Positions 17,924 to 27,783 of a stretch of DNA of 64,000 nucleotides are shown piece after piece. How positions within the stretch are numbered: the first letter of the stretch is position 1; each line of letters opens with the position of its first letter. A model generated the notes under the pieces. It had not been told where the DNA came from. It ran no database searches and saw only the letters and a list, made by a program, of their open reading frames with translations. A program made the position numbers and the translations under genes. Source of the stretch: Deltaproteobacteria bacterium (lineage in GTDB: Bacteria > Myxococcota > Myxococcia > Myxococcales > 40CM-4-68-19); contig VBKI01000071.1 of NCBI GenBank assembly GCA_005879535.1, positions 1 to 64,000 on the forward strand, written 5' to 3'.

Positions 17924-19312
17924 TCAGTGGTCGACGACCGGAATGACGTCGTAAGTCTTTTGCGATGCCGGCGCGGTTGCACGCGACGCGAGGGCGAGCG
18001 CGCACAGGTACAGCAGCGCGGCGCATCCGAGCGAAAGGCGGACGGCTTCCGCCGCCGGCCGGCCGTGGAAGGACGACGCGAACACGGCGATGCCGAGGGC
18101 CGTGCCGACCTGACGGCTCGTATTCAGCACCGCGCCGCCGATGCCCGCCAGCGAGGAAGGCACGCTGGCCAGGATCGCGGCGTTCATCGAGGGCGCGACC
18201 AGAGCTGCCCCAAGGCCGGTGAGCGCCAGGAGAGGCCCTTCCATGAAGAGGGGCGCCGAGGCCGGCAGCTCGGCGAGCCCCACTGCACTGGCGCAGAGGA
18301 CGGCGAGCCCACCGACCATCGGCGCGCGCGTTCCGTAGCGACCAGCCAGTCGCCCTGCGACGATGCTCGTCACGCCGAAGAAAACGCTGACGATACCGAA
18401 GAGCAGCCCCGCGGCCGCTGGACTATGTCCCTGGACGTCCTGGAACTCGATCGAGAGCACGAACAGGCCGCCGAAGAAGCCGGCAGCGTAAACCAGGGCT
18501 GCCGCCGCCGTGGTGGTGAAGGTCCGATCGCGAAAGAGGTGGAGCGGCAGCATCGGATCCGCGCTGCGTCGCTCGAGCGCGACGAACGCGGCGATTCCGC
18601 CGGCAGCGCAGACGAACGCGAGCACGATGAGTGGCGACGACCAGCCCCGAGCGGACCGTTCGATCAGCGCCCAGGTCAAGGCGGCGAGTCCGAACGCTCC
18701 CGCCGCTTGCGCACCTAGATCGAACGCCCTCGTCGCGGACGCGGGGCTGCGCTGCACAAAGCGGAGCGCCAGCAGGACGCCGAGCACGCCGATCGGGACG
18801 TTGATGAGGAAGATGCTCCGCCATCCGAATGCGTGGATGAGGGCACCGCCGACCAACGGACCGCTCGCGCCGGTCACGGCCGTGAGGCTGCTCCAGATGC
18901 CGATTGCCCGCGCGCGCTCGACGGGCTCGGGATAGGCGCTGCGGAGGATCGACAGCGATGCGGGCATGAAGAGCGCCGCGCCCATCCCTTGGAGGACCCG
19001 GGCGGCGATGAGCCAGCCGATGTCGGGCGCGGCGACGCACATCGCGGAGGCGGCGGTGAAGACGACGAGCCCAGCGGTGAACAACCGCCGCGCGCCGAGG
19101 CGGTCGCCCAGGCCTCCGGCCAGAAGCAGCAAGCTGGCGAACGGCAACGTGTACCCATCGACGACCCAGGAGAGGCCGGCTGCGTCGGTGTGCAGGTCCG
19201 CGCGGATGCTGGGAAGGGCGACGTTGCCGGCGGTGACGTCGAGCAATGCCATGCCCAGACCGAAGCTGCTGGCGATGAGGGTGAATCGGGGGTCGGGATG
19301 TGGCCGGGGCAT
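17924..19312 (-). CDS. MFS drug transporter, DHA2 (14-helix) type
   Basis: 462 residues with about fourteen membrane helices. The motif A region GGLGDRLGARRLFTAG, the motif C-like SGPLVGGALIHAFGWRSIFL and LDVTAGNVALPSI near the N-terminus fit EmrB/QacA-type proton-driven exporters. The ATG at 19312 follows GGAGG by 6 bases. It is transcribed divergently from the LysR gene; the 92 bases between them contain a palindrome, so the LysR protein likely controls it. Substrates of such pairs are usually toxic organic compounds, but none can be inferred here. Confidence 0.9.
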   Translation of the reverse strand: MPRPHPDPRFTLIASSFGLGMALLDVTAGNVALPSIRADLHTDAAGLSWVVDGYTLPFASLLLLAGGLGDRLGARRLFTAGLVVFTAASAMCVAAPDIGWLIAARVLQGMGAALFMPASLSILRSAYPEPVERARAIGIWSSLTAVTGASGPLVGGALIHAFGWRSIFLINVPIGVLGVLLALRFVQRSPASATRAFDLGAQAAGAFGLAALTWALIERSARGWSSPLIVLAFVCAAGGIAAFVALERRSADPMLPLHLFRDRTFTTTAAAALVYAAGFFGGLFVLSIEFQDVQGHSPAAAGLLFGIVSVFFGVTSIVAGRLAGRYGTRAPMVGGLAVLCASAVGLAELPASAPLFMEGPLLALTGLGAALVAPSMNAAILASVPSSLAGIGGAVLNTSRQVGTALGIAVFASSFHGRPAAEAVRLSLGCAALLYLCALALASRATAPASQKTYDVIPVVDH

Positions 19313-19385
19313 GCATGCCTCCGCGCGGGTCCGCCGGGATAGATGCATGCGCTACTCGGAGGGTGGCCTCGCCCGCGCATGTAAA

Positions 19386-19403
19386 CCATGCAATTCTGCA
19401 TGG
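19386..19403. promoter_or_regulatory. Inverted repeat between MFS and lysR genes, likely LysR operator
   Basis: CCATGCA, four bases, TGCATGG: a perfect 7-base inverted repeat ending 2 bases before the lysR ATG at 19405. LysR-type regulators bind such dyads in the shared region with their divergent target. Its position over the lysR start would let the protein repress itself. Confidence 0.55.
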
Positions 19404-19404
19404 C

Positions 19405-20295
19405 ATGGCGGACTGGGACGCGGTGCGCTTCTTCCTCGAGCTGGCGCGCGCGAAAACCCTGGCGCGCGCCGCGCGCAGGCTGCGGGTCGATTACACGACG
19501 GTGGGCCGGCGGGTCTCCGCCTTCGAGCGCGAGCTCGGCGCGAAGCTCTTCGAGCGGACCCCCGACGGGTTCGTGCTCACCGACGCGGGCGAGAGCATCC
19601 GCGCCGCCGCGGAGCAAATGGAGCAGTCCGCCCTCGCCGTCGAGCAGCGGGCGCTCGGCGCTGACCGCCGCCTGTCGGGCACCGTGCGCATCGCCGCAGC
19701 CGAATCGGCTGGCCACGCGGTGGTCCTCCCGGCCATGCGCGAGCTGCACCGGCGCCACCCGGAGATCCGGCTGCACTTGCAGACGGGACTTGCGCGCCTG
19801 GACATCGCGCGGCGGGAGGCGGACCTGGCGCTCCGCTTCACGTCACCCGAATCCGGCGATCTGCGCTTCCGCCGGCTGACGGCGATCGGGTTCGCACTCT
19901 ACGCGTCCGCGGATTACCTCGCGCGGCACCGCCCGCCCGCGCCTGGAGCAGGGTTCGCCGGGCACGACGCGGTCCTCTTCGAGGAAGGCTTCCGCGGGGC
20001 GCCGGCATTTGCGTCGCTCACTCACTCGCTGCGCGACGCCCGCGCTGCCGTCCGAGCGAACAGCATGCTGTCGCTGGTCGAAGCCGTAGCGAACGGCCTC
20101 GGCGTGGGAGCGCTCACGTGCTGCCTGGGCGATACGGATCCGCGGCTGCGCCGCGTCTTCCCCGATCTACCCGTGGAGCGCGTCGATCTGTGGCTGGTCG
20201 TGCACGCGGACGTCCAGCGCACCGGACGCATCCGCGCGCTCATTGCGGCGCTGGAAGCGCGCTGCAGGGAAGCAGCCGCGGTGCTGCGGGGATGA
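19405..20295 (+). CDS. LysR family transcriptional regulator
   Basis: 296 residues: an N-terminal winged helix-turn-helix (FFLELARAKTLARAARRL, then VDYTTVGRRVSAFERELGAK) and a LysR substrate-binding domain from about residue 90. It probably regulates the divergent MFS exporter. The ATG at 19405 is the only start that gives a normal N-terminus (MADWDAVRFF); it has no ribosome binding site and follows directly on the palindrome, so translation may be leaderless or weak. It is convergent with the SDR gene. Confidence 0.9.
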   Translation: MADWDAVRFFLELARAKTLARAARRLRVDYTTVGRRVSAFERELGAKLFERTPDGFVLTDAGESIRAAAEQMEQSALAVEQRALGADRRLSGTVRIAAAESAGHAVVLPAMRELHRRHPEIRLHLQTGLARLDIARREADLALRFTSPESGDLRFRRLTAIGFALYASADYLARHRPPAPGAGFAGHDAVLFEEGFRGAPAFASLTHSLRDARAAVRANSMLSLVEAVANGLGVGALTCCLGDTDPRLRRVFPDLPVERVDLWLVVHADVQRTGRIRALIAALEARCREAAAVLRG

Positions 20296-20354
20296 TCATG
20301 GCCTTGAAGGTCCTCGACGTCAGCGCTCGGCGCTTCGAGTAGTGAGTCGAGAGT

Positions 20355-21098
20355 TCATCGGCCGCCGGCGACGTCGATGAACGTGCCTGTCGTGTAGGAA
20401 GCCTCGTCCGAGAGCAACCAGAGAACGGCGCGAGCAACCTCGGCAGCCTGGCCGCCCCGCCCCATCGGCTGCAGAGGGCCCAGTCGCGCAACGCGTCCCG
20501 GCTCACCGCCGCTCGCGTGGATCCCCGTGTCGATGATGCCCGCTCGCACGCCGTTGACGCGAATCCCTTCGCCGGCGACTTCCCTGGAGAGACCGATGGT
20601 CAGGGCGTCCAGCGCCGCTTTCGACGCGGCGTAGTCGACGTACTCACCCGGCGCGCCGAGGACGGCCGCGCGCGAGGAGACATTCACGATCGCTCCCCCG
20701 CGACCCCCGTGCCGGTTGGACATCCGGCGGACGGCCTCGCGCGCGCACAGAAACGCCCCGGTCACGTTGGTCGCGAATACCCGGCTGATGCGTGCCGCAT
20801 CCATGTGTTCGACGCGCGTCTGCCCCTCGAGGATGCCCGCATTGTTCACCAGCCCCGCCACGACGCCCACCGTCGCATCCACGGTCTCGAAGAGACGCAC
20901 GACATCGGGCTCGCTGGCGACGTCGGCCTGGACGGCGATCGCCCTGCGGCCCGCCGCGCGCACATCGGCAACCACGGCGGCGGCAGCGGCTTCGTTCGTG
21001 CGGAAGTTCACGCACACGTCATGGCCGCGTTCCGCCGCCAGGCGCGCGGTCGCCGCGCCGATCCCGCGGCTCGCACCGGTGATGACCATGACCGACAT
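20355..21098 (-). CDS. Short-chain dehydrogenase/reductase (FabG-like)
   Basis: 247 residues with the classical SDR features: TGASRGIG (7-14) for NAD(P) binding, NNAG (85-88), Ser142 and the catalytic pair Tyr156/Lys160 in YAASK, and the ending TGTFIDVAGGR. The NFRTN after the second strand favours NADP. The substrate is unknown; proteins this close to FabG are often annotated 3-oxoacyl-ACP reductase or glucose dehydrogenase. ATG at 21098 or 21089 are both possible; neither has a clear ribosome binding site. Confidence 0.9.
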   Translation of the reverse strand: MSVMVITGASRGIGAATARLAAERGHDVCVNFRTNEAAAAAVVADVRAAGRRAIAVQADVASEPDVVRLFETVDATVGVVAGLVNNAGILEGQTRVEHMDAARISRVFATNVTGAFLCAREAVRRMSNRHGGRGGAIVNVSSRAAVLGAPGEYVDYAASKAALDALTIGLSREVAGEGIRVNGVRAGIIDTGIHASGGEPGRVARLGPLQPMGRGGQAAEVARAVLWLLSDEASYTTGTFIDVAGGR

Positions 21099-21273
21099 CG
21101 CGTGGAGGTTTTAGCGCAGCGCGCGGTCGTCTGCGCGCGCCGGAGTCGCTGGATGTCCGGATGCGCTGTTTCAGCATCTCCGTGCGGCCGGACGGCTGGA
21201 AGCTGGGGAATAGACGGCCGGCTGATCGCATCATTGGGAGTGCAACAAACACAAACCGCCAAAGGACAATCAT

Positions 21274-21960
21274 ATGAAGAATTGCAATGCACCAGAAAAT
21301 CGGACCACAAGTCGCATCGTGCCCATGGCTTGGGCCACTGCTCTCGCGGCGGCGTTCGCGATCGCGCTGCCGCAGCCGGCCTACGCCGACGATCTCACGC
21401 CGCCACCCGTGCCCGACAAGCTCAAAGTGGAAGCGGGGAACGAGGTGTTCCTCGTGGGTCATGGCGTCGGCACCCAGAACTACATCTGCGTGCCCTCAGG
21501 CACTGGCGTCGCCTATACGCTCTTCACGCCGCAGGCCACTTTGTTCAGCGACGATGAGAAGCAACTCACCACCCACTTCTTCAGCCCCAACCCGTTTGAG
21601 AACAACACGAATCCAGCGGTGGTAGCCGTTGGCACGATTCGGGCCACGTGGCAACACTCCCGGGACACGAGCACCGTTTGGGCCAAACTGAAAGAGTCCT
21701 CCACCGACGCCCCTTTCGTCGCACCGAATGCCATCGCCTGGCTCCTGCTGACGGCCGTCAAAGGGGAAGACGGACCCACCGGTGGTGGCACGCTGACGAA
21801 GACCACCTTCATTCAGCGGCTGAACACCTCTGGAGGGCTCGCACCGTCGACGGGCTGCAGTTCGCCAACAGACGTCGGCCACTCGGCGTTCGTGCCTTAC
21901 AAGGCCGACTACTTCTTCTACAAGAAGGCCGGTGAAGACCAGGCGGACCAGAGCAACTAG
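21274..21960 (+). CDS. Secreted DUF3455 family protein
   Basis: 228 residues from an ATG behind AAAGGA. The N-terminus has a Sec signal (ATALAAAFAIALPQPAYA, cut predicted after AYA). The mature part matches DUF3455: FLVGHGVGTQNYICVPSG, ATWQHSRDTSTVWAK and IQRLNTSGGLAPSTGC, ending in PYKADYFFYK. The family is found mainly in exported proteins of soil bacteria and fungi and has no known function. Four cysteines or fewer remain after cleavage. It has no obvious operon partner. Confidence 0.82.
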   Translation: MKNCNAPENRTTSRIVPMAWATALAAAFAIALPQPAYADDLTPPPVPDKLKVEAGNEVFLVGHGVGTQNYICVPSGTGVAYTLFTPQATLFSDDEKQLTTHFFSPNPFENNTNPAVVAVGTIRATWQHSRDTSTVWAKLKESSTDAPFVAPNAIAWLLLTAVKGEDGPTGGGTLTKTTFIQRLNTSGGLAPSTGCSSPTDVGHSAFVPYKADYFFYKKAGEDQADQSN

Positions 21961-22068
21961 GATCTCTGCTCGAGGACTGTGGAAGAACCGGACGGCGCAA
22001 CCGTCCGGTTCTCCGTACTTCGCAGTTCGTCCAATGCGCCGCCCATGGGCTGAGGGACTTTCACAGTC

Positions 22069-23055
22069 ATGTTTCAGAACCAGTCCAGCGGCCGTGCATC
22101 TGAACGGCTGGTCCTCACGCAAATGACAGAGAGCTCCGCTGTGTCCGACGCCTCCGCTCTTCAAACCGTGCGACCCAGCCGGATCGAGGCAATCTTCGCC
22201 TTTCTTGCGATCTACGTGATCTGGGGCTCGACCTTCCTCGCAATCCGCTACGCGGTCGAATCGATCCCCCCTTTGTTCACGGCCGCGATCCGGCATTTGC
22301 TTGCCGGGTCCATTCTCCTCGGCTGGGCACTCTGGAAAGGAGAGCGGCCGACGCGCCAGGGACTGCGCGCGGGGATCATTCTCGGCTTCCTCTTCTTTTT
22401 CGTCAGTCACGGGCTGCTGCACTGGGCCGAGCTGAACGTGCCTTCCGGTGTGGCCGCATTGGTGATCGCCATCGAGCCGGCGATCGTTGCCCTTCTGCTA
22501 CCGGTCCTGAAGTTGGGTCCGCGGCCACGAGGCATGACCTGGTCGGGACTCGCGGTGGGTGCGGTCAGCGTCGCACTGCTCTTCCGCCCGGATGTATCCG
22601 CCGAGCCGGGGGTGCTGATCGGGCTTGTCGCAGTTCTCGTCAGCGCCATCGCATGGTCGCTTGGCATCGTCTATTCCCGCAAGCTGCAGCCCGCAAACGG
22701 TTCCACGCTGAACGCGGCCTTGCCGCTGCTGTGCGGCTCCTTGATGCTGCTGGCAGGCGGACTCATCCGAGGGGAGCATCACGCGTTTCAATTCAGCCAG
22801 ATCTTGCCGGAATCATTTGTCGGACTCCTCTTTCTCATCTTCTTCGGGTCGCTGACGGCGTTCAGCGCCTATGCATGGCTGCTCAAGCACTACTCGCCGA
22901 CCCTGGTCGCAACCCATACGTACGTGAACCCGATCGTGGCAGTACTCCTGGGATGGGCGCTGGCCGGCGAAAAGCTCACCGGCTCAATCGTGTTGTCGAT
23001 GGCGTTGGCCATCCTGGCCATCTCGCTGGTGAACCGCGGAAGTCAAGCCGGATGA
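22069..23055 (+). CDS. EamA/DMT family permease (YedA-like)
   Basis: 328 residues with ten predicted membrane helices in two EamA repeats. The YedA-type start FLAIYVIWGSTFLAIRYAVE and the second-repeat ending VNPIVAVLLGWALAGEKL are clear. Such proteins export amino acids or other metabolites. The ATG at 22069 follows GAGGGA at a long spacing; the ATG at 22123 (MTESSAVSD) is an equally good start and would remove 18 residues. Convergent with the ArsR gene. Confidence 0.87.
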   Translation: MFQNQSSGRASERLVLTQMTESSAVSDASALQTVRPSRIEAIFAFLAIYVIWGSTFLAIRYAVESIPPLFTAAIRHLLAGSILLGWALWKGERPTRQGLRAGIILGFLFFFVSHGLLHWAELNVPSGVAALVIAIEPAIVALLLPVLKLGPRPRGMTWSGLAVGAVSVALLFRPDVSAEPGVLIGLVAVLVSAIAWSLGIVYSRKLQPANGSTLNAALPLLCGSLMLLAGGLIRGEHHAFQFSQILPESFVGLLFLIFFGSLTAFSAYAWLLKHYSPTLVATHTYVNPIVAVLLGWALAGEKLTGSIVLSMALAILAISLVNRGSQAG

Positions 23056-23081
23056 AAATGAGAGCCAACCGCATTGGCCCC

Positions 23082-23468
23082 TCAAGACGCCTTGCGGACC
23101 GGCTGCTTGCGCCTGCCCGCGCGCACCCGCGGTGAGTCGGCTCGCTGCTGCGCGCCGCGCGCGGCGAGGATTGCCGGGATCAGCCCGGGAAAGCGCTGGT
23201 CGATCTCGGCGCACCGGGACGAGTTCTGCATCTCGACGCCACGGCGCTCGCTGCGGATCAGTCCGGCCTCCCTGAGCACGCGGAAGTGCTGTGAGAGCGT
23301 CGACTTGGGCACGGTCTTGTCGCTGACTGAGAGAAGGCTCGAGCAGCTCCGCGAGCAGGTGGAAGCCACCAACTCGGTATAGAGCGCCAGGCGCACCGGA
23401 TCCGCGAGCGCGTGCAGGATCCCCTCGACGGTGACCTCTTCGATGGCGGGGTGGAACAGGGGCCTCAC
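23082..23468 (-). CDS. ArsR-type winged-helix transcriptional regulator
   Basis: 128 residues from the GTG at 23468, giving the usual N-terminus of this subfamily (RPLFHPAIEEVTVEGILHAL). The DNA-binding part is TVPKSTLSQHFRVLREAGLI. The metal-binding ELCVC motif of arsenic sensors is absent, so it is likely a ligand- or redox-responsive repressor; it has three cysteines in CSRSCSS. A TTG at 23504 would lengthen it but falls inside the palindrome. It is divergent from the SDR gene at 23577, which is its probable target. Confidence 0.85.
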   Translation of the reverse strand: MRPLFHPAIEEVTVEGILHALADPVRLALYTELVASTCSRSCSSLLSVSDKTVPKSTLSQHFRVLREAGLIRSERRGVEMQNSSRCAEIDQRFPGLIPAILAARGAQQRADSPRVRAGRRKQPVRKAS

Positions 23469-23503
23469 GACTTCAAGTCTAAGCGTTGCGAGGGATTTGT
23501 TCA

Positions 23504-23526
23504 ATAGTTCGAATCTTCCGAACTAT
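23504..23526. promoter_or_regulatory. Inverted repeat between arsR-type gene and SDR gene, likely operator
   Basis: ATAGTTCG, seven bases, CGAACTAT: a perfect 8-base inverted repeat midway between the two divergent starts (23468 and 23577). ArsR-family dimers bind dyads of this size, so repression of both genes is the simplest reading. Confidence 0.6.
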
Positions 23527-23576
23527 GGAAGCATCCATCCCTGAGTTCGTCCCAACCGCTCTGAAAGGAACACCCC

Positions 23577-24323
23577 ATGGGCAAGCTCGCAGGCAAGGTC
23601 GCAGTGGTCACTGGCGCGTCGAAGGGCATCGGCGCCGGCATCGCCAGGTCGCTCGGCGCGGAGGGAGCGTCGGTCGTGGTCAATTACGCTTCCAGCAAAG
23701 CGGGCGCCGACAGCGTGGTCGCGTTCATCGAAGCCGCGGGAGGCAAAGCGGTGGCGGTCTCCGGCGATGTCTCCAGGCCCGCCGACGCGAGGCGCATCAT
23801 CGACGCCGCCATCGAGGCCTACGGGCGTCTCGACATCCTGGTCAACAACTCCGGCGTATACGAGTTCGCGCCTCTCTCCGACATCACGGAGGAGTCGTTC
23901 CACAAGCAGTTCAACGTGAACGTGCTGGGCCTGCTGCTGACCACCCAGGCGGCAGCAAAGCATCTGGGCGAAGGCGGCAGCGTCATCAACATCGGCTCAG
24001 CGGTGAGCCGCATCACCCCTCCGAACAGCGCGGTCTACACCGGCACCAAAGCCGCCATCGACGGGATCACCGGCGTCCTCGCACGGGAGTTGGGATCGAG
24101 GAAGATCCGGGTCAACTCCATCAACCCCGGCATCGTCGAGACCGAGGGCACGCACGCCGCGGGTTTCATCGGGTCGGACTTCGAGAAGAACGCGATTGCG
24201 CAAGCGTCGCTGGGCCGCACCGGACAGCCGGCGGACATCGCGGCGGTCGCGGTGTTCCTCGCAGGCCCCGACTCGGGGTGGCTGACCGGCGAGCAGATCC
24301 TCGCGTCGGGCGGCCTTCGATAG
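23577..24323 (+). CDS. Short-chain dehydrogenase/reductase (FabG-like)
   Basis: 248 residues; ATG behind AAAGGAAC. SDR features: TGASKGIG (12-19), NNSG (90-93, with Ser replacing the usual Ala), Ser141, Tyr154 and Lys158 in YTGTK, and the ending TGEQILASGGLR. VNYASS after the second strand favours NADP. It is most like glucose-1-dehydrogenase/FabG-type SDRs; the substrate is unknown. It is probably repressed by the divergent ArsR-type protein and ends at a strong hairpin. Confidence 0.9.
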   Translation: MGKLAGKVAVVTGASKGIGAGIARSLGAEGASVVVNYASSKAGADSVVAFIEAAGGKAVAVSGDVSRPADARRIIDAAIEAYGRLDILVNNSGVYEFAPLSDITEESFHKQFNVNVLGLLLTTQAAAKHLGEGGSVINIGSAVSRITPPNSAVYTGTKAAIDGITGVLARELGSRKIRVNSINPGIVETEGTHAAGFIGSDFEKNAIAQASLGRTGQPADIAAVAVFLAGPDSGWLTGEQILASGGLR

Positions 24324-24330
24324 GAACGAA

Positions 24331-24362
24331 ACATGCGAGGTCCCGGCGGGGGCCTCGCATGT
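24331..24362. terminator. Rho-independent terminator, probably bidirectional
   Basis: ACATGCGAGG and CCTCGCATGT form a perfect 10-base stem around a G-rich loop, followed by a short CTTTCT tract. It lies between the stop of the SDR gene and the stop of the convergent YCII gene. Confidence 0.75.
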
Positions 24363-24366
24363 CTTT

Positions 24367-24738
24367 CTACGGGCCCATGCCAGGATCGAACATCGGCCGC
24401 AGCTCGGACTCACCCTCGAAGCCCGGCCAATACTTTCGGTGCAACTCCATGAACTCGGTGGCGACCTGGATTGCTTCAGCCTTCGACTCCGTCTTCAGGA
24501 TTGCCCAGCCGCCGATGACCTCCTTGCTCTCGGCGAACGGGCCGTCGGTCACGGTGATCTTGCCGTTGGCGAGCCGCACGCGGACGCCATCCTTGCTCGG
24601 CAGCAGACCGCCCGTGTCGACGAGGGTGCCCTTCTTGATCGATGTCTCGACGAACTTGCGCATTGCCTCCATCAAAGCGGGCGGCGGCGGGGACTCGCGA
24701 TTCGACTCGGGATGGCGAATGAACGTCAGGTATTTCAT
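24367..24738 (-). CDS. YCII-related (DGPF-domain) protein
   Basis: 123 residues from an ATG behind CGAGGAGGAGCC. The DGPF segment TVTDGPFAESKEVIGGWAIL and the start MKYLTFIR identify the YCII/DGPF group, small ferredoxin-fold proteins often encoded beside ECF sigma factors; no catalytic role is established. The 5' end and leader (24731-24800) are nearly identical to a stretch at 49852-49915, where only a truncated copy remains. It is convergent with the SDR gene across the hairpin. Confidence 0.87.
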   Translation of the reverse strand: MKYLTFIRHPESNRESPPPPALMEAMRKFVETSIKKGTLVDTGGLLPSKDGVRVRLANGKITVTDGPFAESKEVIGGWAILKTESKAEAIQVATEFMELHRKYWPGFEGESELRPMFDPGMGP

Positions 24739-24994
24739 GGCTCCTCCTCGGGGGCTCTGATCATGCGACGAGCGGGCCGGGGCCGGATCGACATGGCAGG
24801 AACTTTTTTCGCCCGCACGACGCTGAGCGGCACGAGAGGTAGCGCTCTCCGCTGGCGACCCCCGTGAAGCACGCCGCGCTCGCGGTAGGCCATCGACAGG
24901 CACGTTCACGGCGCTCAATCTAGAACAAGGCAGCCCGGGCCAGGTCGCGCGTGAGCGATCGACCCCGGTCGATGAAGCCAATGCAGGAGACACC

Positions 24995-25105
24995 GAAATG
25001 CGGCAAATCGTCCCCATCCAGAGGACCAACGAGGCGTACGAGCGCGTGCTCAGGAGCGACGTCCGCTAGCGGTTCGTCATCGACATCGCCAGCTTGCGGG
25101 GCTGA
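24995..25105 (+). pseudogene. Remnant of a zinc-dependent alcohol dehydrogenase C-terminus
   Basis: The frame reads EMRQIVPIQRTNEAYERVL then RSDVR, a stop at 25067-25069, and RFVIDIASLRG, stop. This matches the last residues of medium-chain zinc alcohol dehydrogenases (P-x-x-x-x-N-E-A-Y-E-R-x-x...R-x-V-x-D). The TAG occupies the place of an aromatic residue and no catalytic or cofactor domain precedes it. It ends 15 bases before the aldo/keto reductase. The identification rests on a short motif. Confidence 0.55.
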
Positions 25106-26370
<1,265 letters not shown>

Positions 26371-26448
26371 GCTCATGCGAGCGATGGTCGCGGGCATCGT
26401 TTGAGAATCCGCATCAATACACCGGCCAGCCGAGTTGAAAGGACGGAT

Positions 26449-26895
26449 ATGAACATGGTCGCCGCGGCAACGGTCGTTTCCCTTTCCATCGCCCGGGTCG
26501 GCACGCAGCCTTCGCAAAAGGGTCCCGCCGAATACTTCACCGGATCGGTGCGCATCGATCCGCTCTTCCAGGCGAAAGAATCGACGCGCGCATCCGGAGC
26601 GTACGTGACGTTCGAGCCAGGCGCTCGCAGCGCGTGGCACACGCATCCGCTCGGGCAGACGCTGATCGTGACTGCCGGCGTCGGCCGGGTGCAGATCGAA
26701 GGTGGGCCCAGCGATGAGATCCGGCCCGGCGACGTGGTGTGGATCCCGCCCGGCAAACGGCACTGGCACGGCGCGTCTCCGACGACCGCGATGACTCACC
26801 TCGCCATTCAGGAACACCTCAACGGCAAGGTCGTCGACTGGATGGAGAAGGTCACCGACGAGCAGTACGCAGGGGTTGCGACGCCATCCCGATGA
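26449..26895 (+). CDS. Cupin domain protein
   Basis: 148 residues from the ATG behind AAAGGACGGAT; a TTG at 26401 is less likely. It is a single cupin: motif 1 [20 protein letters not shown] with two metal-binding histidines, motif 2 [17 protein letters not shown] with a third. The C-terminal tail [16 protein letters not shown] is characteristic of cupins fused or linked to carboxymuconolactone decarboxylase-type proteins. A weak hydrophobic N-terminus may be a signal. No partner gene is adjacent. Confidence 0.85.
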   Translation: MNMVAAATVVSLSIARVGTQPSQKGPAEYFTGSVRIDPLFQAKESTRASGAYVTFEPGARSAWHTHPLGQTLIVTAGVGRVQIEGGPSDEIRPGDVVWIPPGKRHWHGASPTTAMTHLAIQEHLNGKVVDWMEKVTDEQYAGVATPSR

Positions 26896-26903
26896 ATCGG
26901 CAC

Positions 26904-27077
26904 TCACGCAGCTCGAGCGGCAGTGCAAGAAGGGGGGTAGATGCACTCGAGGAATGTCGTTTGCTTCCGCCGCAGGATGCCCAGGCAGCAGCGCAGGTAC
27001 GTTGCGGCCCCGAACTCGCGCACGATCGTCCGCGTGTGCCGGAGGACATCCTTGGTAGTGATCAGCCCGAGAATCAT
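26904..27077 (-). CDS. Possible small protein of unknown function
   Basis: 57 residues from the ATG at 27077 (a TTG at 27107 would add 10). The translation LITTKDVLRHTRTIVREFGA followed by TYLRCCLGILRRKQTTFLEC reads like a real amphipathic protein rather than antisense noise, with alternating basic and hydrophobic residues. Only a weak G-rich site precedes it. It lies downstream of the ECF sigma gene on the same strand, 160 bases away. No family is recognised. Confidence 0.35.
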   Translation of the reverse strand: MILGLITTKDVLRHTRTIVREFGAATYLRCCLGILRRKQTTFLECIYPPSCTAARAA

Positions 27078-27237
27078 CGGCCCCCACGCCAGGCTCAGCT
27101 GCCTCAAAGAGACCGATATCCCTCCGGGAGCACGGTGCGCATCTTCTCGGCGTCCCTCTTCGATCGTTCATTCCGATTTGCCTCCGCCCGAATGAATCGG
27201 TACGCCCGGCATCGATTCCTGCGCGCCCCGGCGCAGA

Positions 27238-27783
27238 TCATCGCGCGCCCCGGGCCTGCTCATGCCGGCCGACCGCAGCCTGCAATTGCCGCCGGGCGCG
27301 CGACAGTCGAGACATCACCGTCCCGATGGGAATACGGGCCACCTCCGCGATCTCCTTGTAAGAGAGTCCCTCCATCTCGCGCAGCACGAATGCCTCGCGA
27401 AACTCGACCGGCAGCGCCTGGACCGCTTCGTTGATCAAGCGCCGTTGAGCGGAGCACAGCAGGAGTACCTCGGGTGTCTCGGAGCTTCGACCAGGATAGG
27501 CGGCATCAGCATGCAGCTCCTCGTCGAACTCGGCACCGAGCTCACGCGCGCGGTTCTGATGAAAGAACTTATATGCGCTGTTACGGACCACCTTCAGCAG
27601 CCAGGCGCGCGGGTTCTCGCCACTGAAGCCGTCGAAGAAGCGGAACGCGCGAATGATGGCCTCCTGCACGACGTCCTCGGCGTCATGGTCGTTGCGCAGC
27701 AGCCAGCGTGCGAGGTTGTAGGCGGCATCAAGATGCGGCAAAATAACCTGCTCAAAATTCGGAATATGATCGTGCTCGAGCAT
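27238..27783 (-). CDS. ECF-type RNA polymerase sigma factor
   Basis: 181 residues, ATG behind GCAGGAGGCTTCA. Sigma region 2 is AYNLARWLLRNDHDAEDVVQ with WLLKVVRNSAYKFF; region 4 is ALPVEFREAFVLREMEGLSY with the helix-turn-helix KEIAEVARIPIGTVMSRLSR. No anti-sigma gene follows; the next minus-strand frame is only a short unknown protein. The signal controlling it is therefore not visible. Regulon unknown. Confidence 0.9.
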   Translation of the reverse strand: MLEHDHIPNFEQVILPHLDAAYNLARWLLRNDHDAEDVVQEAIIRAFRFFDGFSGENPRAWLLKVVRNSAYKFFHQNRARELGAEFDEELHADAAYPGRSSETPEVLLLCSAQRRLINEAVQALPVEFREAFVLREMEGLSYKEIAEVARIPIGTVMSRLSRARRQLQAAVGRHEQARGAR

